Shown here in pieces: positions 32,317 through 38,358 of a DNA stretch of 38,358 nt. A program made the translations under genes and the position numbers. The notes below the pieces were generated by a model. That model was not told the origin of the DNA and did not search any database. It saw nothing but the letters and a program-made list of their open reading frames with translations. Position 1 is the first letter of the stretch; each line of letters opens with the position of its first letter. The DNA is from Fibrobacter sp. GTDB lineage: Bacteria; Fibrobacterota; Fibrobacteria; Fibrobacterales; Fibrobacteraceae. The DNA lies in NCBI RefSeq assembly GCF_017545445.1, contig NZ_JAFWOM010000104.1, forward strand, positions 1 through 38,358. The letters run 5' to 3'.

Positions 32317-33927
32317 ATGAAACCGATAAAGTATATCGGCGTTGCCTTGGTTGCGTCCGCCGTGTTTGGAGTCGTGGCTTGCGATACCGAAAGTCTCAGT
32401 GCTCCCGATTTTAACGGCACGAAATCTTCTGCTGTCGAAAAGTCGAATCCGCAGTCTTCTAGCGAGCTGCAGACGGTGGCAAGTTCTTCGTCTGAAATTG
32501 CGTTAAGCTCTGGGACGGTGGAAACTTGCGTTCACTTTAGCGATCTTGCTTGTGAGCCGTGCCCTCCCGGAGTAACATGCACATGCAATCCGTGCGACCC
32601 GCAAAAAACTTCGTCTGGCGTAGATTGCCATACAGGAAACGGTGTTGTCTGCATCGACGGCGAATGGGCGTGGATGTCGAAATCCGACAGCGTTTTTTCA
32701 ACCCCTGTGAAGAGTTCGTCTTCTGTTGCGAAACAGTCCAGTTCTTCGGTCCACTTGACGACTTATTGCAACGGAATGCATGTCTATGAACCGATCGAAT
32801 GCCCCGAAGAAAAATGCCGCGATTTTAAAAACATGTGTCCGCCATGTGACCCTGTGGTAGGTTGTAATTTGACGAACGTTCCTTGCAACCAGTGCAATCC
32901 AGATGTCGATAGCACATCAAGCGATTGCGAAACAGGAATAAAGTACGTTTGCAAGAATCGTCTTTGGACACCAGTAGAAGACCCCAACGAAACATGCAAG
33001 CATATTACCGATTTCGAAGGGTCTTACAGCTGTGCCAATCAAAACGGTAGTACGGCTGTTGATTGCATTACCGGAAGTAATTTCCAATGCCAAAGTAACC
33101 GCTGGCAAAATGTTGCTTGCCTGAACATCAAACCGGACGAGTGCAAACCGGGAATGGGTGGCTGTGGCTATCGCCTCTGCCAACGCAACGGCATTAAGGA
33201 AATAGCCGACTGCGAAAATAGTGTTGTTTACGTTTGCAACGGCGAAATGTGGGAAGTCAAGAAAACAGAAAAGAATCAGCATTGCGCCCGTGGCGAGCTC
33301 GAGTATTGCGACGCTTGCTTTGAAGAAGGAAAAATCGAAGGGCACTACAAATGCGAAGGTGGCAAGTGGAGAAAGTATGGCATGGGTGACGACATTTGCG
33401 AACATATCACTGACGTCAAGTGCGAATTCGGAAATGATGGCTGCGGTGCTTGCGACGCTCCTGAGAATAAAGAAGTGAGAGACTGCGCTACAGGACAGGG
33501 CTTTGTTTGCCAAGATAATTTCTGGACTGCGCTTGTTGTCGATTGCGACGCGTTGATTCCTGAGTGCGGCTATAGCGAATATGAACTTTGTACAAAGTAC
33601 AACCTCAAGGAGTACTGCAATGACAAATGGCTGAGCGAACCCTGCGACGGAAAAGAATCTAGCAGAGACTTGGTCGTCTATGAAAATGGGGAAAAGCTGA
33701 CAAACCGAGGCGGAAATTACATCTGCGTTAATGGCAAATGGATTGAACGTTTCAGGTATTACGAATGCGGCGAAAAAGAAGATTGCGATCGTACATCTAT
33801 ACGCTGCCAGGCAAGCCCGGCTATCGGTACCGCTTGCGATAAAGAAGGCGCATCCACCGAATTTGATGGTTGCGTGCTCCTCTGCAGCGGCGGCGCCTAC
33901 TTGTACGCTCCTCCGCCAGTATGGTGA
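32317..33927 (+). CDS. cysteine-rich repeat lipoprotein
   Basis: A 536-residue predicted lipoprotein (lipobox VVAC, Cys22) with two serine-rich segments near residues 35-65 and 130-145. I count 51 cysteines. Five times the spacing C-x7-C-x4-W occurs exactly, usually as DC-x-TG....-C....W (for example DCETGIKYVCKNRLW), with shorter variants ending C-x-x-x-x-W between them. This points to small disulfide-linked modules outside the cell. No known family is recognised. The ATG has a strong AGGAGG upstream and lies 30 bases after the previous lipoprotein gene. A terminator follows. Confidence 0.75.
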   Translation: MKPIKYIGVALVASAVFGVVACDTESLSAPDFNGTKSSAVEKSNPQSSSELQTVASSSSEIALSSGTVETCVHFSDLACEPCPPGVTCTCNPCDPQKTSSGVDCHTGNGVVCIDGEWAWMSKSDSVFSTPVKSSSSVAKQSSSSVHLTTYCNGMHVYEPIECPEEKCRDFKNMCPPCDPVVGCNLTNVPCNQCNPDVDSTSSDCETGIKYVCKNRLWTPVEDPNETCKHITDFEGSYSCANQNGSTAVDCITGSNFQCQSNRWQNVACLNIKPDECKPGMGGCGYRLCQRNGIKEIADCENSVVYVCNGEMWEVKKTEKNQHCARGELEYCDACFEEGKIEGHYKCEGGKWRKYGMGDDICEHITDVKCEFGNDGCGACDAPENKEVRDCATGQGFVCQDNFWTALVVDCDALIPECGYSEYELCTKYNLKEYCNDKWLSEPCDGKESSRDLVVYENGEKLTNRGGNYICVNGKWIERFRYYECGEKEDCDRTSIRCQASPAIGTACDKEGASTEFDGCVLLCSGGAYLYAPPPVW

Positions 33928-33964
33928 TAGAGCTGTTAAAAGCCCGTTTTCGTCCTACAACACT

Positions 33965-33996
33965 GATGCCGGAGCAAAGTCCGGCATCATTTTTTC
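33965..33996 (+). terminator. intrinsic terminator of lipoprotein operon
   Basis: GATGCCGGA (33965-33973) pairs perfectly with TCCGGCATC (33980-33988) around a six-base loop, followed by ATTTTTTC. It lies 38 bases after the stop of the cysteine-rich gene. Confidence 0.92.
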
Positions 33997-34019
33997 ATAA
34001 CATTGTCACCCCGGACTAA

Positions 34020-34040
34020 GGTTGGTGAGCTTGCCGAACC
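34020..34040 (-). repeat. dispersed repeat, second intergenic copy
   Basis: Reverse complement of the unit at 9938-9958 with one mismatch. It sits between the lipoprotein operon terminator and the Mla operon end, beside a CTTCCTACTTCCTACCGCC low-complexity run (34090-34128) of the kind also seen near 24680 and 37630. Confidence 0.65.
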
Positions 34041-34132
34041 ATTCCGGAGGCAGCTTACTCGATTCTTTATTGCAGATACGGGTTCTATTACAAACCTTCC
34101 TACTTCCTACCGCCTACTTCCTACTAATACCA

Positions 34133-34729
34133 TCACTTCACTTTAGCGATATTCTCGAGCGCATCTTGCATGAATTTTGCATAGAGCTTCGAAAGTGCTT
34201 CGGCGACGGAATGAGCGTCGCGCTTGCTCATGCCCTGGCGTTCGTCGTAGCGTTTTTCCCACAGCGGCGTGTCTTCGCCGACTTTGCGGAACGTGAGCTG
34301 CATAGCGAGGTGTGCGTCCTGCGAACTGCCTTCGTCAATTTCTTCAATCGCATCCACATTGCCAAGCAGTTCAAAGTCGGGCTTGCCCATCGGCTTCAAA
34401 TCCACAGATTTGAACATGTTGCTCTTGACCAAGTATTCGCCTGCGACCTGCGTGAGCATCTGTTCTGGGCGTGTGGCCCACAAGTCCAAACTGTAAAAGC
34501 TGAAATCGTAAGGCGATTCCCTATAGACGATGTTGCTACGCTGGTACGACGGGTCAATCGTAAATTTCTTGACGTGAACGCGTGCGTCGCTTGCTGCACC
34601 TGCTACCGTCGAAATGGATTCTGCGGAAACCGTAAAATAGCGGGAAGGTTCGGTCGAACCGCCAACGCAACCCGTGAGCATAGAAACGGAAAGGAGTGCT
34701 GCAACAGCGAACAAACGACTTGCTTTCAT
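34133..34729 (-). CDS. ABC transport auxiliary lipoprotein (PqiC/Mla type)
   Basis: A 199-residue predicted lipoprotein: signal peptide and lipobox LTGC (Cys21), then a domain fitting the ABC-type transport auxiliary component family: SRYFTVSAES, VHVKKFTIDPSYQRSNIVYRES, WATRPEQMLTQVAGEYLV. Members work with MlaD/PqiB-like proteins at the outer membrane. I chose ATG 34729, with GGAG eight bases upstream; TTG 34735 is also in frame. It is the last gene of mlaE-mlaF-mlaD-lipoprotein and takes the place that MlaC has in E. coli. Confidence 0.8.
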   Translation of the reverse strand: MKASRLFAVAALLSVSMLTGCVGGSTEPSRYFTVSAESISTVAGAASDARVHVKKFTIDPSYQRSNIVYRESPYDFSFYSLDLWATRPEQMLTQVAGEYLVKSNMFKSVDLKPMGKPDFELLGNVDAIEEIDEGSSQDAHLAMQLTFRKVGEDTPLWEKRYDERQGMSKRDAHSVAEALSKLYAKFMQDALENIAKVK

Positions 34730-34744
34730 AATCAATTCTCCTTT

Positions 34745-35668
34745 TTAGCGACCGCTCTTGCCTTCGGAGCGGATCAGTACAGACGGGTTGTTCTTAATTT
34801 TCTGTGTAAATTCTTCAAGGTTTTCAAGAATCGTGTTGAGTTCTTCCACGGCGTTGCCCACTTGGTCCTGATTCCTATAGACCATGGCATCAACATTCTG
34901 CGAAAGCTTGTTCATCGATTCGGCTGTCTGCATCAAGTTGTCGTTCAGGCCTTTGGTGTCGATGGCTTCCAGTTTTTCCTTGAGCGTCGAGAGGCTTGCA
35001 TCCGCCTTGGCGGCAAGCTTCGCTTCTTCGACTTCGGCGAGAATCTTTTGCAGAGAAACCGCGGACTTGCTCATCGTGTTGAGCGGCTTTCTGATGTCGG
35101 CTGTCAAACGGCTCAGGTTTTCTGTGGTCTTTTCGAGGTTCGCGAGCGTGCGAGAAATGCTTTCGGCATTTTCTGGCGTAAGCAAGCGGTTGAGCCCGTC
35201 TATAATCGGCATGACTTTGCCAAACGCATCTCCGACTTTGCCTGTAATCTGGTCAAACATCGAAACCGATGCCGGCACAAGTCCGCCTTCAGGGACGTTC
35301 GGCTCGTTGAAATCGCCGCCTGAAAGGATCACCTGCTTTTCTCCGGTGAGGTTCATGCCTGCCGTCATGCCGGCTCGTGTGCCGACTTTGATCGGCGTGC
35401 CGCGTTGCACCTTGAACGCAACCACAACTTGGTTCAAATCTTTTTCGTTGATGGTAATGCTTGTAACGCTACCGACAGAAATACCATTCAACTTCACCTT
35501 TGCATCGACAAAAAGCCCGTTCACGTCCGTATCGAAAATCGTGTAGTAATTGTCGAATTGTTCGCTCAAATAACGCTTGAGCACGTAACCCAGGAACACG
35601 CAAATAAGCACTCCGCAAAAGAGCATGAACGCGCCTAGTTTAATTCTTTCGGATCGGGTGGTTTCCAT
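34745..35668 (-). CDS. mlaD: MlaD-family MCE protein
   Basis: A 307-residue membrane-anchored periplasmic protein: one N-terminal helix (LGAFMLFCGVLICVFLGYVL), an MCE domain (about 38-118; YYTIFDTDVNGLFVDAKVKL, GVSVG-like GISVGSVTSI, GTRAGMTAGMNLTG) and a long helical C-terminal part with coiled-coil repeats (about 150-290). MCE proteins form rings that carry phospholipid between the membranes. The start follows GGAG. It lies 12 bases after mlaF. Confidence 0.9.
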   Translation of the reverse strand: METTRSERIKLGAFMLFCGVLICVFLGYVLKRYLSEQFDNYYTIFDTDVNGLFVDAKVKLNGISVGSVTSITINEKDLNQVVVAFKVQRGTPIKVGTRAGMTAGMNLTGEKQVILSGGDFNEPNVPEGGLVPASVSMFDQITGKVGDAFGKVMPIIDGLNRLLTPENAESISRTLANLEKTTENLSRLTADIRKPLNTMSKSAVSLQKILAEVEEAKLAAKADASLSTLKEKLEAIDTKGLNDNLMQTAESMNKLSQNVDAMVYRNQDQVGNAVEELNTILENLEEFTQKIKNNPSVLIRSEGKSGR

Positions 35669-35680
35669 TATATCTCCAAC

Positions 35681-36463
35681 TCAATCAATAAATTCAAAGT
35701 TGTAAAAATCAGTGGCATTGTTTTCTTTGGGGCATTGTCTGTTAAAGAAATGCCTAAGAATCGGGTCGTCAGATTCCATGCCTTCTTTCAAAGTCGCATC
35801 TTTCAGAACGTAACCTTCTTTGAGATAAACAAATCGGTCGCAGACGATTTTAATGCTTTCGAGTTCATGGCTCACAATCACCATCGAAACGCCGAGCGTG
35901 TCACGCAGTTCGAGGAGCAGTTCGTCGAGCGAACGGGCGGTCACCGGATCAAGGCCCGTCGATGGTTCATCGCAGAACAAAAGTTCCGGCTTGAGCGCAA
36001 TCGCACGGGCAAGTGCCGCACGCTTTTTCATACCGCCAGAAATTTCGCCGGGGAACTTGTGGAACGCGTGGAGCAGATGTACTTTTTCGAGGCGGTCTGC
36101 GACAATCGCTTCCATCTGGCTCTTGGGCATGTAGGGCATGCTGCGTTTGAGCGGAAGCATCGCGTTTTCGGCGACAGTCAAGTCCGCAATCAAAGCTCCG
36201 CTCTGGAAGAGCACGCCGGTTCGCATACGCGTTTCGCTATCGAGACCCTCCTTGGGACCGAACGACTTTCCGAAGTACGTGATCGTACCTTCGTCCGACT
36301 TGATGAACTTGAGCACGTTGTTTAGAAGCGTTGATTTGCCGCAGCCGGAACTGCCGAGCACCATGCGGATTTCGCCTTTGCGCACGCCAAAAGAGATATC
36401 CTTGAGGATAGTCTCGTTGCCGTAGCTCGCTTTCAAATGGTCAACTTTCAGAATTTCATCCAT
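35681..36463 (-). CDS. mlaF: MlaF-type ABC transporter ATPase
   Basis: A 260-residue ABC ATPase that powers lipid transport with MlaE. Walker A GSSGCGKST, signature SGGMKKR, Walker B LLFCDEPSTGLD and H-loop VSHE are all present. The signature form SGGMKKRAALARA is typical for MlaF. ATG 36463 is chosen because AGAGG lies five bases upstream; the frame stays open to 36520, inside mlaE, but that start is not supported. Confidence 0.93.
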   Translation of the reverse strand: MDEILKVDHLKASYGNETILKDISFGVRKGEIRMVLGSSGCGKSTLLNNVLKFIKSDEGTITYFGKSFGPKEGLDSETRMRTGVLFQSGALIADLTVAENAMLPLKRSMPYMPKSQMEAIVADRLEKVHLLHAFHKFPGEISGGMKKRAALARAIALKPELLFCDEPSTGLDPVTARSLDELLLELRDTLGVSMVIVSHELESIKIVCDRFVYLKEGYVLKDATLKEGMESDDPILRHFFNRQCPKENNATDFYNFEFID

Positions 36464-36471
36464 ATTGACCT

Positions 36472-37536
36472 CTAATAGAAGATGAATGCGAAAAGGGTAT
36501 CCGAAATCACAATCGTGCAAATCGCAGCGACGACGCTAGACGTCGTTGCCTTGCCGACCGCTTCAGCACCGCCGTGGGCGTTTAAGCCCTTGTTGCAGGC
36601 GATGAGCGTTACAATCCAGCCAAACACAAGCGCTTTGATGGTACTTTTGAGGAACGTCATCGGGTCGATACCGTCACGCAGCCCCATCATGTAGTTCGAG
36701 AAAGAAATATCGCAGAAGAAATACGCAATGAGGAACCCGGCGAAACTGCCGACGATAGACGCGCTGAACGAGAGAATCGGTGTCGTGACGCTCAATGCGA
36801 TGAATCGCGGAACCACGAGGTACTGCACCGGCGGAATCGCCATGGACTTTAACGCTTTGACTTCTTCGCAGACGCTCATGTTCGCAATTTCTGCCGCCAT
36901 GGCGCTACCGGAACGCCCTGCCAGAATAATCGTCGTGAGGAGCGGGCCAATTTCTGCAAAAATGAGGAACCCAAGCCCCGAAGCGAGGTAAGAACCGCCG
37001 CCGACCGCGTTCAACATCACCGAACTCTGCAAAGCCATCGTAAGGCAAATCAAGCCCACGAACAAAAAGCAAATGCCCATGGCTTCGCTGCCCGACTTGA
37101 ACATCTGCTTGGTAATGCCGCCAAAGTGGATTTTTCCCTTATCAAACGGCCCAATCAACGTCCAGTAAATTGACATGAACAGCAATACAAGCACTTCGAA
37201 CGTTTCGCGGAGCAGCATGAAACCGACGCTACCCATCATTTCGAGGATGTTATTCGTTTCTCGCTGCGGCTTTTCGGGCGGCTCCATCTTGCGGAGATTC
37301 TGCAAATGCTGCTTGATTTCCGGGTTAAAATGCGCGAGGACGAGCTTGTTGCCCGTTTTTTCGGAAAGTTCTGCTAAAAGTGCAAAAAACGCATCGGCGC
37401 TGTAGTCCATCGAGGTGAGGCTTGATCCGTCCAGATAAAGCTCACCTTTACTGAGTGCACTCCTGCAATTCGTGAGCAGCTTTTTGCTGTTCGCCGCGGT
37501 GAGTGCGTTGGGTAAAACTATCGATGTCGTTTCCAT
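36472..37536 (-). CDS. mlaE: MlaE permease with fused N-terminal STAS domain
   Basis: A 354-residue inner-membrane permease. The first 90 residues look like a STAS (MlaB-like) domain (LYLDGSSLTSMDYSADAFF), which is a separate protein in E. coli. The rest is an MlaE permease with several membrane helices: FAEIGPLLTTIILAGRSGSA, MAAEIANMSVCEEVKAL and ISDTLFAFIFY at the end. I chose ATG 37536; the in-frame 37578 start adds 14 unlikely residues. No Shine-Dalgarno is clear. It is the first gene of the operon. Confidence 0.9.
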   Translation of the reverse strand: METTSIVLPNALTAANSKKLLTNCRSALSKGELYLDGSSLTSMDYSADAFFALLAELSEKTGNKLVLAHFNPEIKQHLQNLRKMEPPEKPQRETNNILEMMGSVGFMLLRETFEVLVLLFMSIYWTLIGPFDKGKIHFGGITKQMFKSGSEAMGICFLFVGLICLTMALQSSVMLNAVGGGSYLASGLGFLIFAEIGPLLTTIILAGRSGSAMAAEIANMSVCEEVKALKSMAIPPVQYLVVPRFIALSVTTPILSFSASIVGSFAGFLIAYFFCDISFSNYMMGLRDGIDPMTFLKSTIKALVFGWIVTLIACNKGLNAHGGAEAVGKATTSSVVAAICTIVISDTLFAFIFY

Positions 37537-37697
37537 TGGGCGATAATTTAGAAAATTTATGAAATATGGGTATAGCAATTATGCCCGACTTGTAAATATA
37601 CGTGATGAAATGCAATAGGTTTTAGGGATTAGGTAGTAGGTGGTAGGTTTTAGGTAGTAGGAACGTCATCCTGACCCGTAGGGGATATATGAAACTT

Positions 37698-37762
37698 GGC
37701 ACTTCAGTGCCTTAGTTGAATTATACTCAAAGAGCATAACTCTACTAGGCCACTAAAGTGGC
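37698..37762. repeat. double-hairpin element
   Basis: GGCACT-TC-AGTGCC (37698-37711) and GCCACT-AA-AGTGGC (37749-37762) are two perfect 6-bp stems with similar sequence, about 37 bases apart. Between them lies a CTCAAAGAG mini-palindrome. The whole looks like a structured intergenic element lying between two ends of the dispersed repeat family. Confidence 0.5.
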
Positions 37763-37919
37763 GAGTATCGTTTAGGTTCGAAGGAGCAGGATCCAGTAAA
37801 GTCTTGTCAAGCGTGGCCCCTATCGGTCATCCTGCGGATTCCCTCCAGGGTGACAGAATGCGATGGAATCACGAGGATTTCCTTACACAGAACCCCTCAC
37901 GTCCTGGAGAGAGCACTGA

Positions 37920-37953
37920 AGCCGTCATCCTGAACGACTGTGAAGGATCCAGT
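37920..37953 (+). repeat. dispersed repeat GTCATCCTGA...GGATCCAG
   Basis: A clear copy running from GCCGTCATCCTGAACGAC to GAAGGATCCAGTT. Looser copies or ends are at 7043-7082 (inside the FISUMP frame), about 24597-24641 (reverse), 37665, 37788 and 38318-38352. Confidence 0.65.
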
Positions 37954-37965
37954 TAAACCTTCTTT

Positions 37966-37995
37966 AAGCAAAAAGTCCGGCAGAAACACCGGACT
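37966..37995 (-). terminator. intrinsic terminator of Rpn remnant
   Basis: On the minus strand AGTCCGG (37989-37995) pairs with CCGGACT (37974-37980), with extra G-T/T-G pairs closing the loop, followed by TTTTTGC. It lies 26 bases after the stop of the Rpn-like remnant, so that gene once had a normal transcript. Confidence 0.8.
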
Positions 37996-38020
37996 CAAAT
38001 AATCGCAAAATTTCGTCAAT

Positions 38021-38314
38021 TTACGATTTGCCGAGAGCCGCCTTGATGGCGAGAACGTCTGCTTCAGAAAGTTCGGTATATTTGACAGTTTTATCGACAG
38101 ATTCGTTATCCAACAGCATGTTCGTCGCCATTTCGCGAGCTTTTTGATTGCGACCATAACGCATCCCCGTATCAATAGCGGCTTTATGGATGGCGTATTC
38201 GTCCCATTTGGCTTTCTGTGCTTCGTCGATCATTTTCTGTTCCTCTTTCGATAATTTAGCCAATTTCGCAGTCGAAAACAAGCGTGCGAACTTTTGGCTG
38301 TCTTCCCCGGCCAA
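38021..38314 (-). pseudogene. Rpn-family nuclease, C-terminal remnant
   Basis: About 97 codons remain, read from a TTG at 38314 (ATG at 38234 is another possibility). The end, KAREMATNMLLDNESVDKTVKYTELSEADVL in parts, parallels the tail of the Rpn gene at 4376-5398 (EMAKAML..DSVEKVV...LPEAEIL). The catalytic N-terminal domain is absent: just upstream is an in-frame TGA and a dispersed repeat. I read it as a 5'-truncated copy whose break lies at the repeat; a short functional protein is less likely. The stop is TAA with a terminator after it. Confidence 0.65.
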
Positions 38315-38317
38315 GTG

Positions 38318-38358
38318 TCGTCATCCTCGAAGCGAAGCGGAGGGGATCCAGTCAAATC
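38318..38358 (+). repeat. dispersed repeat at window edge
   Basis: The last bases run CGTCATCCTCGAAGCGAAGC to GGGGATCCAGTCAAATC, a copy of the GTCATCCT...GGATCCAG family. It directly abuts the truncated Rpn remnant. If the window is a whole contig, the end lies in a repeat, a common assembly break point. Confidence 0.6.

Larger units (their letters stand above)
37537..38020. other. repeat-rich intergenic region before mlaE
   Basis: No gene is seen. From left to right it holds the AT-rich upstream of mlaE, a TAGGTAGTAGGTGG low-complexity run (about 37620-37662), a GTCATCCTGA copy (37665), a double-hairpin element (37698-37762) and a GGATCCAG end (37788). Further partial repeats follow (37832, 37920-37953), then a terminator for the minus-strand remnant on the right. 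It is a mosaic of dispersed repeats. Confidence 0.6.

Noticed and set aside
37897..38175. A 92-codon minus-strand frame partly over the Rpn remnant
   Set aside because: It runs through the terminator and a dispersed repeat and is out of frame with the recognisable Rpn tail.

Overview
The window looks like a metagenome-type contig from Fibrobacter or a close relative (Fibrobacterota). This rests on several lineage-typical families: secreted and cytosolic proteins with the Fibrobacter major paralogous (FISUMP) domain, a TIGR02147-family regulator, serine-rich linkers in lipoproteins, a secreted GH30 polysaccharidase, and many short dispersed repeats between genes. The cell is Gram-negative: an outer-membrane barrel, an Mla lipid transporter, lipoproteins and a meso-DAP type MurE are all present. 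All function calls come from reading the sequence; no database search was run.

Layout. 1-76 is a foreign, high-GC scrap joined to the truncated 3' side of infB. 76-3897 (minus strand) is the rimP-nusA-infB operon, in which nusA carries an in-frame amber codon and probably a second lesion near its end. 4376-5398 (plus) is an Rpn/PD-(D/E)XK-type nuclease. 5498-9868 (minus) holds a two-domain FISUMP lipoprotein whose reading frame has absorbed dispersed repeats, a CsgG/LpoB-like periplasmic protein and an outer-membrane barrel. 10250-24204 (minus) is a compact division and cell-wall (dcw) cluster, transcribed mraZ-rsmH-ftsL-ftsI-murE-murF-ftsW-murG-murC-ftsQ-ftsA-ftsZ. Most of its genes overlap by a few bases, and mraY and murD are absent from their usual place. 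24824-26959 (plus) is a secreted GH30 enzyme.

27073-30003 (minus) is the most unusual part: a two-gene unit of a dynamin-like GTPase fused to a formylglycine-generating-enzyme (FGE) like domain, followed by a zinc-ribbon protein with a FISUMP domain. Neither has a signal peptide, so a cytosolic sensing or conflict role is possible but unproven. 30492-33927 (plus) is an operon of a TIGR02147 regulator, apparently leaderless, and two lipoproteins; the second has about 50 cysteines in repeated C-x7-C-x4-W modules. 34133-37536 (minus) is an Mla-type operon (mlaE with STAS domain, mlaF, mlaD, auxiliary lipoprotein). The right end carries repeat-rich DNA and a truncated Rpn nuclease remnant, and stops inside a dispersed repeat.

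The rimP operon serves transcription and translation. The dcw cluster makes peptidoglycan precursors and the divisome. The Mla operon maintains the envelope, and the GH30 enzyme fits a fibre-degrading life. Several intergenic stretches contain only repeats, hairpins or candidate promoters. I saw no rRNA, tRNA or CRISPR array.
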